64,000 bases of DNA, taken from contig SEFT01000002.1 in assembly GCA_004144175.1 (NCBI GenBank), positions 1 to 64,000 on the forward strand. The letters run 5' to 3'. Numbering within the stretch: the stretch's first letter is position 1; each line of letters opens with the position of its first letter. The stretch is from Sphingobacteriales bacterium. GTDB taxonomy: Bacteria > Bacteroidota > Bacteroidia > Chitinophagales > Chitinophagaceae. Under the pieces are notes generated by a model that did no database searches, was not told where the DNA came from, and was given only the letters and a program-made list of their open reading frames with translations. The position numbers and the translations under genes are program-made. Positions 6,642 to 14,639 of the stretch are shown here, piece by piece.

Positions 6642-9134
6642 TTAAGTAAAGTTATCGTGGTCCAAAAAACGATCTCCATTAAAATGAATCATGTGGGTGG
6701 GATTATCCGCGATCCAAACTTCAGTCTCCCATGAAATATCTGCAAGATATTTTGTCATCGTTTTCTTGTCGGGAAAGGCTGTTACATACACCAAACCAGC
6801 GGTTGACATTCCGAATAGTTTTTGTAGTTCATCATAACGTTTTCCATCTACAGGTCCGTGACTAGTTACAGCTTCTATTAAGTAGAGCCAGTTTTGTCTG
6901 CTATCATATAAAATCACATCTGGCATTTTTCCATGATCTTCGGCCCTTACACCTAATTTCATCAATTCATCCTTAGCTTGATCTATTCCTTTATTAGCAG
7001 TATCTCCTATATATAATACTTGGGAACTGGGAGCAAAGTTTTTCGTAAAATCTAATATAATATCTTTTATAAGCTTGCTGTGCTGTCCGGGCGACAACCT
7101 GCCGATGATTTCATTGTTTTGTTCAATTACCACGTGTTCAACATCCCGCTCCATTGCATACCTTTTTACTAAACTAGGTTGCTGTTCCAGAAATCTCTTT
7201 AAATTTAAATCCCAATCTCTCGTATTGAAAGATTTTAGAAGATTAAATGCCTCTGAAGTTAACTGGTAACATGCTTTAGGTGAATTTATCGGCCGGTTAG
7301 GATTATCTGGATTATAAACAAGAATACCTGCCGATACAAATTGATGTAAAGTTTGTCGCCGAAAAGCTTCACGAGTGTTAGGCGCGTATTGTTTATGGTA
7401 ATAAACTTTGCACCATTCCATAATAGGCGTTACTCCTAACATTGGACATTGTATATCATGCCAATTACCTGTAGGCAAATGTTGCGATAATGCCAATAGG
7501 GTTAACGCCGATCTCTCATTAATTTGGGCTTTAGGTAATTCTAACTGCTTTAATATAGATACTGCATTTTCAATTTTTTCCTGAATTTGCAGCGTGATAT
7601 CTGAAATGCGCTTTCCTGTCATAGCAAATATTTCTCTACTGACGATATAGTCTATTTCTTTGTGCGTAAGTGATAAATTTATAATTTTTTCCCCTATTCG
7701 CTTAAGAGTGTTAAGGTCGGGATAAGGAAGTGCTCTTAGATCAGTGGCATTAACCTGAGTATGCCCTCCAAACTGTCTGTAATATTCATCTAATAATGTA
7801 CTGTTGAGATACCCAAATAGTCCTTTAGCTAGAGTCTCATCTAACCCTCGTTTATTATGGTGAAAGACATTTAGCTTGTTCTCAAAACCTATCAAATCAA
7901 ATGGTAATTTTGAATCGTAAAAAGTAGCAACAATTCGCTTTCTTTCCTCCTTACTTGAAAATCGTTTTACTATTACGTAGGAACCTTTGTTTTGCCACAA
8001 TGACGATAAGGTATGAGAATTGCAAATTATCCAGTCGGGTTTACGGCCCTCTTTGGGCCAAGTCACTTCGTTGCCTAAATGGACAGGGTACAACAAGGGT
8101 ACTGCATTGTCTTTAAACTCATGGCTTAAAAAATCAGCTACCCGAAAATCGACGACTGCGCCTGTACTTACCTCAATATCTAAATCTTTTAAACTTGACT
8201 TAAAACTCGATAAGCTATTTACTACAATTTGTTCCCGCTCTGAGGCTGCAATATGTATAAATTTTTGTTGGTCATTAGGATTTACTACACTGTCCATATC
8301 GACTTCTCTAACGGTCATGTCTGATGCAACAAATTCTTGGCTTTCTATATCATAATGGAAATCAGCAGAAGGACTCGAAGTTATTTTTACTTTTTTCTCT
8401 TGGTTGCTTTTTTCGCAATAGATAATGACATTCTCTTGTAATACGTCATCAAATGTATTCTCCCGATGATCGAAAATGTGAATCTGTCTAATTGACGTTT
8501 CCTTCAATAGTAAATCTCTGAAGTGGTAGTAATATGGACCGTTACAAAAAGATCTAGGTATAATTGCAACCATTTGCCCATTAGGTGCCAATAGTTTAGT
8601 GGCTAACGCAATAAATCCAGAATATAAATTTACGGTTTCAATACCCACGCGTCTAAGCGCCATACGATGATCACTAGTTGAATTCAGCTTTTTATACGGC
8701 GGATTCATTATTACGTGCGTATATGGCTGTTCTATCTTATGGCTAGAAAGAAGGCTCGAACTATGTAAAATGAAATCTTTTAAATTGAATTGCGACTTGA
8801 ATTTTATCCCTCGTATTCCTGTCTCATATTCACATGCCGTTAATGTTTGCCTCACAAAGGGCTCAACTATTGGCTCAATATCATACATATCAATCTCAAA
8901 ACTAGAAACGTTCTTCTGCTGAATTAGATTATCTGCAAATGCGGCAGATAATGAACCTATTCCACATCCAGGATCTAGAAGTCGAACATCCCCTTGTATG
9001 GTATTGAACAAGCTTGCCATAAATTGACATACAGGAAGAGGCGTATAAAACTGGCCAAAAATTGATTTCTTTTTGGGATCTAATAAGCCATTTACTTTCA
9101 GTCTATTTTCTTCAGTTATACTACTAATCAACAC
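6642..9134 (-). CDS. Fused type II restriction-modification protein: N6-adenine methyltransferase plus PstI/BsuBI endonuclease
   Basis: An 830-aa single-chain R-M protein. Residues 1 to about 450 are an Eco57I-like N6-adenine methyltransferase: GQFYTP at 27-32, SAM motif LDPGCGIGS at 53-61, catalytic NPPY at 144-147, then a target-recognition-like part. From about residue 520 the sequence matches BsuBI/PstI endonucleases: a winged-helix part (REAFRRQTLHQFVSAGI, RPINSPKACYQLT) and the catalytic part (IGDTANKGID, PDVILYDSRQNWLYLIEAVT with Glu about 754, then WETEVWIAD). In the PstI and BsuBI systems methylase and nuclease are separate genes; here they are one polypeptide. PstI/BsuBI cut CTGCAG, so that site is a guess for this enzyme. 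GTG start at 9134 with a stop four codons upstream; TTG 9131 is an alternative. First gene of the R-M/DUF262/HEPN operon. Confidence 0.88.
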   Translation of the reverse strand: MLISSITEENRLKVNGLLDPKKKSIFGQFYTPLPVCQFMASLFNTIQGDVRLLDPGCGIGSLSAAFADNLIQQKNVSSFEIDMYDIEPIVEPFVRQTLTACEYETGIRGIKFKSQFNLKDFILHSSSLLSSHKIEQPYTHVIMNPPYKKLNSTSDHRMALRRVGIETVNLYSGFIALATKLLAPNGQMVAIIPRSFCNGPYYYHFRDLLLKETSIRQIHIFDHRENTFDDVLQENVIIYCEKSNQEKKVKITSSPSADFHYDIESQEFVASDMTVREVDMDSVVNPNDQQKFIHIAASEREQIVVNSLSSFKSSLKDLDIEVSTGAVVDFRVADFLSHEFKDNAVPLLYPVHLGNEVTWPKEGRKPDWIICNSHTLSSLWQNKGSYVIVKRFSSKEERKRIVATFYDSKLPFDLIGFENKLNVFHHNKRGLDETLAKGLFGYLNSTLLDEYYRQFGGHTQVNATDLRALPYPDLNTLKRIGEKIINLSLTHKEIDYIVSREIFAMTGKRISDITLQIQEKIENAVSILKQLELPKAQINERSALTLLALSQHLPTGNWHDIQCPMLGVTPIMEWCKVYYHKQYAPNTREAFRRQTLHQFVSAGILVYNPDNPNRPINSPKACYQLTSEAFNLLKSFNTRDWDLNLKRFLEQQPSLVKRYAMERDVEHVVIEQNNEIIGRLSPGQHSKLIKDIILDFTKNFAPSSQVLYIGDTANKGIDQAKDELMKLGVRAEDHGKMPDVILYDSRQNWLYLIEAVTSHGPVDGKRYDELQKLFGMSTAGLVYVTAFPDKKTMTKYLADISWETEVWIADNPTHMIHFNGDRFLDHDNFT

Positions 9135-9343
9135 GGAAAGAAGTCACAATTTTTTGCTAAGATAAACGATTTCCCTGCTGGCATGAGAACGCAGTTTGGT
9201 GTACACATGTATTATTCGCGCGCTGACCCGAGAATTAGGTTTAGCGATTCGCACTGTGTCCTTGCGCCAATAATAAATGCGCGAGTGTGCTATGCACAAG
9301 TTACCTCCGCACCTACGCCAGCAAATTTTCAATAGCATTAAAG

Positions 9344-9394
9344 AAAGGGGGTGTACCATTTGCCTTCCCAATTTTCAATAGGGCAACTTTACGG
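9344..9394 (+). promoter_or_regulatory. Duplicated leader element, copy 1
   Basis: AAAGGGGGTGTAC (9344-9356) and GCAACTTTACGG (9383-9394), separated by 26 nt, end 21 nt before the DUF4373 ATG. The same two blocks with the same 26-nt spacing recur at 10408-10458. A direct repeat AATTTTCAATAG (9324-9335, 9370-9381) is interleaved in this copy only. Probably a promoter or translational leader; the function is inferred only from conservation and position. Confidence 0.55.
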
Positions 9395-9415
9395 CACACA
9401 AAAACCTTATCGATT

Positions 9416-10138
9416 ATGGGCAAGGTCAGAACCTTCCGCCACCCCGTGCAGCCCCTTTCCGACGACCGTATCTCTATCCTCATCGCCGAGCGCGGAGCCC
9501 TTGGCTATGGCGCTTACTGGATGGTGCTGGAAGCCCTGTACCGCGAGCCGTCGATGCAGCTACCCTACGACGAAACCTGCCTGCGTAAGCTATCGGCACA
9601 TACAGGCATCAGCCTGCACGACTTCCGCTGGTTGCTGGACGATATGATAGAAGTTTACGGCCTGCTCGTGGTGCACGACAATTGCCTGTCATCGACCATT
9701 GCCTACCGCAAGCCGCCCAAGAGCGCCGCGCCATCGGTACTATCCACAGCACCCGCGGCCATCAGCGAAACGCCCGGGAGCCAGCCGGCTACACGCCGCC
9801 CTGCCCCGCAAGCCACTACACCCGCCGTTGATACAAATGATATTCCGCTTGAAGTGTTCCTGCACCCCGAGCTACCCTATACCGTGCCGCAGCTACGCTT
9901 TTACGACCGGCTAAAGAAATACATAGATGCCAAAGCGCCGCGGGTAGCAGAGATGAGGCAACCCCTCACCCGCGACCAGGTTGTGGAGATCGGCAACAGC
10001 GCTTACCACGATGCCCATATACACGCCATCGTCGATGCCATGAACACCGAGGCCCGGCTCCACACCCGGTTTACTTCTGCGTATGACGCGTTTAAGTATT
10101 TCGCTACGGTAGTGCCGATGAAGACCAAGCCTGCCTAA
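9416..10138 (+). CDS. DUF4373 (Lin1244/Lin1753 N-terminal) domain protein
   Basis: A 240-aa protein. The N-terminal 90 residues match DUF4373: FRHPVQPLSDDRISILIAE, RGALGYGAYWMVLEALYRE, LPYDETCLRKLSAHTGI, then FRWLLDDMIEVYGLLVV, a winged-helix fold known from phage replication or initiation proteins. A Pro/Ala/Ser-rich linker (about 100-150) leads to a helical C-terminal part. The frame is open from 9287, but the ATG at 9416 follows the duplicated leader and begins the recognised domain. It is higher in GC than the R-M operon and lies on the opposite strand. It suggests phage or plasmid ancestry of this part of the island, but no other replication gene is nearby. Confidence 0.75.
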   Translation: MGKVRTFRHPVQPLSDDRISILIAERGALGYGAYWMVLEALYREPSMQLPYDETCLRKLSAHTGISLHDFRWLLDDMIEVYGLLVVHDNCLSSTIAYRKPPKSAAPSVLSTAPAAISETPGSQPATRRPAPQATTPAVDTNDIPLEVFLHPELPYTVPQLRFYDRLKKYIDAKAPRVAEMRQPLTRDQVVEIGNSAYHDAHIHAIVDAMNTEARLHTRFTSAYDAFKYFATVVPMKTKPA

Positions 10139-10145
10139 TAGAGAT

Positions 10146-10286
10146 CGTCATTACGAGCGAAACGCAGTGAAGCGTGGTAATCTCCCTAGCGTTTGCAGTC
10201 CGTGCAATCACGGCGTCCATTACTCCGATGATGCCTATTGCATAGGCTCAGGAGATACCCACGCTCGTACCTCGCTCGGTATGACG
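10146..10286. repeat. Long imperfect palindrome (REP/MITE-like)
   Basis: The left arm 10146-10185 starts CGTCATTACGAGCGA and ends GCGTGGTAATCTCC. The right arm 10251-10286, read on the minus strand, starts CGTCATACCGAGCGA and ends GCGTGGGTATCTCC. The arms of about 36-40 nt enclose a 65-nt loop. The wording (CGTCATTxCGAGCGA ... AATCTCC) is typical of dispersed intergenic repeats in many bacteria. There is no coding capacity and no clear target-site duplication by eye. Confidence 0.7.
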
Positions 10287-10310
10287 GCCTTGATGAAAGC
10301 TCGCTCAGGA

Positions 10311-10334
10311 GACTTACCGAACGTACAAGAGTGC
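10311..10334 (+). repeat. Dispersed repeat, copy 2
   Basis: GACTTACCGAACGTACAAGA followed by GTGC matches the minus-strand copy at 4514-4537 at 21 of 24 positions, with weaker likeness continuing 3'. The short word GCTCAGGAGA at 10305-10314 also occurs at 10247. This is near the right edge of the accessory block, in opposite orientation to copy 1. Confidence 0.55.
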
Positions 10335-10407
10335 CCCGAAGGGTCGGGATAAACTCTGCAACGGAGGCCTAATAGTAGCAGGTCCGCAGGCTGCAAAAAG
10401 AACAAAC

Positions 10408-10458
10408 AAAGGGGGTGTACATCCGTGCATCTCTGCCGGAACATCCGCAACTTTACGG
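10408..10458 (+). promoter_or_regulatory. Duplicated leader element, copy 2
   Basis: AAAGGGGGTGTAC (10408-10420), 26 nt, then GCAACTTTACGG (10447-10458), identical in both blocks and in spacing to 9344-9394. Here it ends 19 nt before an ATG (10478) that opens a low-complexity ORF. The spacing conservation suggests a functional unit rather than chance. Confidence 0.55.
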
Positions 10459-10477
10459 GTTAAATACCTGCTGCGCT

Positions 10478-10762
10478 ATGCCCTATCATACCAACATTAC
10501 CACCACCCGCCTGCACCCCGCCAATCCGCAAAATTGGCAGAATTTACAGCCACTCCACGGCAGCACAGCAGCAGCGCAACACCAGCACAACGGCAGCACA
10601 GCGCCACCACAACAGCAGCCCAGCAGCAGCACAACGACAGCTTTACAGCAGCTTTACAGCACCGTACGCAAAGGGGAAGCAGGTACCATACCTCCACCAT
10701 ACCGCTACCGAAACTATGTTTCCGCTCTGCAAGCGCTACCACCACCCCAAAACAGGGTGTAA
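10478..10762 (+). CDS. Low-complexity small ORF downstream of leader copy 2
   Basis: A 94-aa ORF rich in Gln, Ser, Thr, Ala and Pro, not a family I recognise. Its ATG stands at the same place relative to the duplicated leader as the DUF4373 start, which is the main reason to call it. The middle (about 10557-10660) is made of CAGCAC-type short repeats, including ACGGCAGCACAGC at both 10557 and 10590. The other forward frames are also open here, as expected from such repeats, so the real frame is uncertain. It may be a decayed or repeat-expanded gene. Confidence 0.3.
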   Translation: MPYHTNITTTRLHPANPQNWQNLQPLHGSTAAAQHQHNGSTAPPQQQPSSSTTTALQQLYSTVRKGEAGTIPPPYRYRNYVSALQALPPPQNRV

Positions 10763-10942
10763 ATCATAGAGATACGCCAGTTTGGCACCGGCCCGGAAAC
10801 GGCCCCACTACCCGGTTAGTAAAAATATGCGTACATATAAATTCTGAAACATAACTTTACTGTAAGAATAGAGACCGGCTGAGCAAAGCCACCTGCCCAA
10901 AAGCGAACGACGACCGCAGGTTTTCTTTATTCAGTACCATCT

Positions 10943-12250
10943 ATGGCACTTGATATTTTTATCACACTTTTCCTGGTTATACTTAATGGATTCTTTGTAG
11001 CCGCTGAATTTGCCATTGTTAAGGTGCGCACCTCGCAAATAGAAGTACAGCCTAATATTAATAAGGCTCTGGCCAAAACAGCCAAGGGCATTGTTAACAA
11101 CCTGGATGCTTACCTGGCGGCTACACAGCTGGGCATCACCCTTGCCAGCCTTGGCCTCGGCTGGGTCGGCGAAGATGTAATGTCGCGGATGATATTGAAT
11201 GCGGTACACTCCTTCAACGCCACGATGAGCGAGGAGACTGCCCATAAGATAGCCGTCCCTATTGCGTTTGCCATCATCACGGTGCTGCACATCATATTTG
11301 GCGAGCTGGCCCCTAAGTCGCTGGCTATACGCTACCCCACTACTACTACGTTTGCGGTGGCCTGGCCGCTCAAGGTGTTTTACTTTGTGTTCCGCCCGTT
11401 CATCTGGAGCCTCAATAACATAGCTAACCTGATACTGAAGCTCTTCGGCATCAAGCCCATACATGGCAGCGAGATACACTCGGAGGAAGAGCTGAAGATG
11501 ATCATCAGCGAAAGCCAGGAGGGCGGCGCCATCGAGCAGACCGAGCGCGAGCTGATACAAAACGTATTCGACTTCGACGACCGCCGGGTATCCGACATCC
11601 AGACGCTGCGCAAGAACATCACCGGTATCGACATCAACCTGTCGGTAAAGGAGGCTATTGACTTTGCCATTAAAGAAGGCTACTCGCGCTACCCTGTATT
11701 CGAAGAGACCATCGACGATATCAAGGGTATCATCTATACCAAAGACCTGATGAGCACCATGGTATCGAACCCCGGGGCAGTGTCTATCAGGCCGCTCATA
11801 CGCAAGGCCTGCTTTGTGACCGAGAATAAGAAGATAAAAGACCTGTTGAAAGAGCTGCAATCGCGCCGTATGCAAATGGCCGTTGTGACCAATGAAATAG
11901 GCGAAGTATCGGGCATAGCCACTATGGAAGACATACTGGAAGAGCTGGTTGGCGAGATACAGGATGAGTACGATAACGAGAAGCCATACGTAGAGAAGAT
12001 CAGCGACGACACCTTTATAGTAAGCGCCCACCGTAAGCTGTCCGACATCAACAAGTACCTGCCCTACCGCTTCGAGGAAGATGAGCACTACGAAACCCTT
12101 GCAGGCTATATAGCCGATAATCACCCTAACGACCTGGTCGAGAACGAGAAGTTGGTAATGAACGGCTACGAGATAACGATCATCAAGATGTACCGCAACT
12201 CGGCCGAGACGGTACAGTTAAAAGTTTCTCAACAAGCAGACGAGGCTTGA
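10943..12250 (+). CDS. Hemolysin-family CorC/CNNM-type membrane protein
   Basis: A 435-aa inner-membrane protein with the usual three parts. Residues 1 to about 190 are the DUF21/CNNM membrane domain (FLVILNGFFVAAEFAIVKVR, QLGITLASLGLGWVGED, IIFGELAPKSLAIRYP). Residues about 200-335 hold a CBS pair (YSRYPVFEETIDDIKGIIYTKD and QMAVVTNEIGEVSGIATMED). The C-terminal CorC/HlyC domain follows (FIVSAHRKLSDINKYLPY, DLVENEKLVMNGYEITIIK). Members take part in magnesium or cobalt efflux and ion homeostasis; true hemolysin activity is not established. Length is standard. It marks the return to ordinary chromosome after the island. Confidence 0.92.
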   Translation: MALDIFITLFLVILNGFFVAAEFAIVKVRTSQIEVQPNINKALAKTAKGIVNNLDAYLAATQLGITLASLGLGWVGEDVMSRMILNAVHSFNATMSEETAHKIAVPIAFAIITVLHIIFGELAPKSLAIRYPTTTTFAVAWPLKVFYFVFRPFIWSLNNIANLILKLFGIKPIHGSEIHSEEELKMIISESQEGGAIEQTERELIQNVFDFDDRRVSDIQTLRKNITGIDINLSVKEAIDFAIKEGYSRYPVFEETIDDIKGIIYTKDLMSTMVSNPGAVSIRPLIRKACFVTENKKIKDLLKELQSRRMQMAVVTNEIGEVSGIATMEDILEELVGEIQDEYDNEKPYVEKISDDTFIVSAHRKLSDINKYLPYRFEEDEHYETLAGYIADNHPNDLVENEKLVMNGYEITIIKMYRNSAETVQLKVSQQADEA

Positions 12251-12300
12251 CATATTTAAGAAAAACCACTTAACTTAGTAGTCCACAAAAACGGTGAATT

Positions 12301-12876
12301 ATGTTCGTAAAAACTGATCGGACCACTATTCGTCCGTTTGTCCATGAAGACCTGGATGAACTAAGCAGCCTGTGTGCGCTTACGGAGACAATGGCATTTA
12401 TACCGCCATATTTCGGTCCTGAAACGAGGGAACAGGCAGCAGCCCGCCTGGATAAATACATCAAGCATTACGAGGAGCATGGGGTGAGCTTCGGCCATGT
12501 AGCAAATGATGAGGGCAAGTTTATAGGCCGTGCGGGTCTTTACTTTGTACCGGAGGTAAGCCGCTTTGAGATAGGATATTCTTTGCTGCCGCAGTACTGG
12601 GGGCAGGGCTTAGCCACCGAGATAGCACAGGGTTTGTTAGACTATGCTTTCGATACCCTGAATATGGATAGTGTATGCGCCCGCACCATAATGGGCAATC
12701 AGGCTTCGGAGGCAGTGCTGCACAAGACAGGCTTTAGCTTCCTTGGAGAAAGGGCTTTCCGCCTCGATGACCGGATTTTCTTCTGGAACTATTTCGAGCG
12801 TGATAATGATGACCTGCCTACTTATCGTGAGCAGTCAGCGGGTCAGTTTCAGATGGAAGAGTGGGACTATGTATAG
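12301..12876 (+). CDS. GNAT family N-acetyltransferase (RimJ/RimL type)
   Basis: A 191-aa cytoplasmic acetyltransferase. It starts with the RimJ/RimL-type opening (TDRTTIRPFVHEDLDELSSL) and has the acetyl-CoA binding motif YWGQGLATE preceded by the strand FEIGYSLLP. A later segment, AVLHKTGFSFLGERAFR, is the usual final strand region. The substrate cannot be predicted; relatives modify ribosomal protein N-termini, antibiotics or small amines. It starts 50 nt after the CorC gene and ends with its own terminator. Confidence 0.88.
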   Translation: MFVKTDRTTIRPFVHEDLDELSSLCALTETMAFIPPYFGPETREQAAARLDKYIKHYEEHGVSFGHVANDEGKFIGRAGLYFVPEVSRFEIGYSLLPQYWGQGLATEIAQGLLDYAFDTLNMDSVCARTIMGNQASEAVLHKTGFSFLGERAFRLDDRIFFWNYFERDNDDLPTYREQSAGQFQMEEWDYV

Positions 12877-12902
12877 GATCTCATAACAAGTACTATAAAT
12901 AA

Positions 12903-12927
12903 CAAGAGCGCCTTCGAGGCGCTCTTG
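12903..12927. terminator. Bidirectional terminator
   Basis: CAAGAGCGCCT (12903-12913) pairs perfectly with AGGCGCTCTTG (12917-12927) over a TCG loop, between the convergent GNAT and cytochrome c genes. Confidence 0.85.
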
Positions 12928-12938
12928 CTAGTATATGT

Positions 12939-13928
12939 TTAGCGACTGGCTAGTTGTTGCTTGGGTGTGAACTTCTCTACCTTATTCTCTATCGGCTTCA
13001 CGGTGCGCAAATAGGCATAGATGCTGGCAAGGTCGCTCTCGGTCATGCGGGAGTACATCATCCAAGGCATGATGGTGTTGAAGTCGCCCTCGCCCAGCTT
13101 TGGCGAATGGTAGTTGGCACCTGCGTACATTTTGAAACGGCTAATAAAAGTAGCTTGATCCCAGGCGGCAAGGCCTGTAGCATGAGGGGTAAGATTTGGC
13201 GTGCGTATAGTGCCCATCGGCAGGTTGAACTCTCTGCCACCGGCATACTCCATCCCCTCGACAAACTGGCCTTTTTCGAATGGTGTATGGCAATCGGCAC
13301 AGGCAGCCATCTGCACCAGGTAGCCGCCATATTTGATGGTATCGGACGGTGCGGGCCTGGTGGTAAGCGCGGCTGGGTGCGGTATGGTATTGAGAATAAC
13401 ATTGAACACCCCTGCGGCCTGCGACTCCGGTACATCGTTCTTTACTTCGGGCAGGGTGCGAAGGTAGGCGATGATGGAATAAATGTCTTCCTTGTCCATC
13501 TTGCCATAGTTATGGTATGGCATTACTGGGAAGATGGCCCTCCCTTCTTTATTAACGCCTGTGGTAATGGCGCGGAATATCTCTCCATCGCTCCAGTGTT
13601 TTAGCCTATAAGGCGTAATGTTCTTGGAGTAAAAGGTGCCGGGGAAGCCGAGCTTCTCGTCGAATACTTCTCCGCCACCACCAATAGTACCTGGTAACAA
13701 TGGACCGGAGAACTGTGTCCAGTCGCGCTTTGAGTGGCAGTCGATGCAAACGGCTACGGAGTTGGCGAGGTATTCACCGCGCTGTACTCGTTCGGGTGTT
13801 ACCTCTACCTTTAGCTGAGGGGCATCACCTACGTTGGGTAGCGCCAGTTTTACATATGCGACAATACCAAGGATGACTACCAGGACCAAGCCGATAATGA
13901 TGCCGGTCCATTTGAAAAATTTCTTCAT
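12939..13928 (-). CDS. Membrane-anchored diheme cytochrome c
   Basis: A 329-aa periplasmic electron-transfer protein. An N-terminal membrane helix (about residues 8-27) anchors it. It has two c-type heme sites, CIDCH at 61-65 and CADCH at 210-214. Candidate axial Met residues lie in PVMPYHNYGKM after the first heme and in MPWMMYSRMTESD near the C-terminus. The two cytochrome c domains resemble those in cytochrome subunits of alcohol and related dehydrogenases, but no dehydrogenase is adjacent, so its electron donor is unknown. Monocistronic by position. Confidence 0.9.
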   Translation of the reverse strand: MKKFFKWTGIIIGLVLVVILGIVAYVKLALPNVGDAPQLKVEVTPERVQRGEYLANSVAVCIDCHSKRDWTQFSGPLLPGTIGGGGEVFDEKLGFPGTFYSKNITPYRLKHWSDGEIFRAITTGVNKEGRAIFPVMPYHNYGKMDKEDIYSIIAYLRTLPEVKNDVPESQAAGVFNVILNTIPHPAALTTRPAPSDTIKYGGYLVQMAACADCHTPFEKGQFVEGMEYAGGREFNLPMGTIRTPNLTPHATGLAAWDQATFISRFKMYAGANYHSPKLGEGDFNTIMPWMMYSRMTESDLASIYAYLRTVKPIENKVEKFTPKQQLASR

Positions 13929-14089
13929 AGCGTGTGTGATTGTGACGCAAAAATATATAACACAAATTACAATTCATACTTTTTTACTGAATATTGCTCC
14001 ACTATAATAAATGTGAAAAACGGTGGATTGTTTATTAGTTTAACTTAAAACGGCACGATATTTTGACCTATACATTAAAAGCAAACGTT

Positions 14090-14629
14090 ATGAAAGCTAA
14101 GAAACTATTGATAGCCGCCCTGATGTTGTTTGCACCGGCCATAGGTTTTGGACAAGGAAAGGGTAATGGAAAAGGAAATGGAAACGGCAATAAACATGGC
14201 CATAACAAGGCTGCCAAGGTAAAGGCGAAAGACAATGATAATCGTGCATGGCAAGGTAAGGATCGCAATGTGGTAGTAATTGACAACGACCGACGCGTGC
14301 GTACTACCCGCCGTACACAAGGCGGACCGCCACCGTGGGCACCGGCGCATGGCTACCGTGCAAAACAACACGCATACTTCCCTGACTACTATACATTCTA
14401 TGATGCCAACAGGCGTGGGTATGTGTATTGGAACAATGATAGCTGGCTGTTCTCCAAGAGCCTGCCATCTTTCTTATCAGGTGTAAACCTGGGAACGGCA
14501 CGTTTCCAACCGCTAAACGATATACCATTGTCGGCAGCGCCGCAGACATATTATTCGAGGTATAGCAGTGCATACCCAGCAAGGCAGGTAAATATTATAG
14601 ACCTATACCTCGCTAAAAACTCGATATAA
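14090..14629 (+). CDS. Secreted basic protein with Gly/Asn/Lys-rich N-terminus, unknown function
   Basis: A 179-aa exported protein with signal peptide MKAKKLLIAALMLFAPAIGF followed by a Gly/Lys/Asn repeat-like region and many basic residues. The middle contains PPPWAPAHGYRAK, and the C-terminal half is rich in Tyr and Asp (FPDYYTFYDANRRGYVYW), a pattern seen in small secreted proteins of Bacteroidota that I cannot assign to a named family. The open frame begins at 14063, but ATG 14090 starts the signal peptide. A perfect 19-bp terminator follows. Confidence 0.75.
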   Translation: MKAKKLLIAALMLFAPAIGFGQGKGNGKGNGNGNKHGHNKAAKVKAKDNDNRAWQGKDRNVVVIDNDRRVRTTRRTQGGPPPWAPAHGYRAKQHAYFPDYYTFYDANRRGYVYWNNDSWLFSKSLPSFLSGVNLGTARFQPLNDIPLSAAPQTYYSRYSSAYPARQVNIIDLYLAKNSI

Positions 14630-14639
14630 ATATTCTATT

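Noticed and set aside
9134-9416. att site or integrase remnant beside the DUF4373 gene
   Set aside because: No direct repeats longer than 12 nt other than AATTTTCAATAG within the leader, no tRNA end and no integrase gene.
10557-10670. Possible CRISPR-like repeat array
   Set aside because: The repeated words are short (about 6-13 nt), lack regular unique spacers and have no cas genes nearby; it is a simple-sequence tract.
10931-12124. 397-aa open frame on the minus strand
   Set aside because: It lies exactly antisense to the CorC/HlyC gene, whose plus-strand product shows complete family motifs. The minus frame has no recognisable domain.
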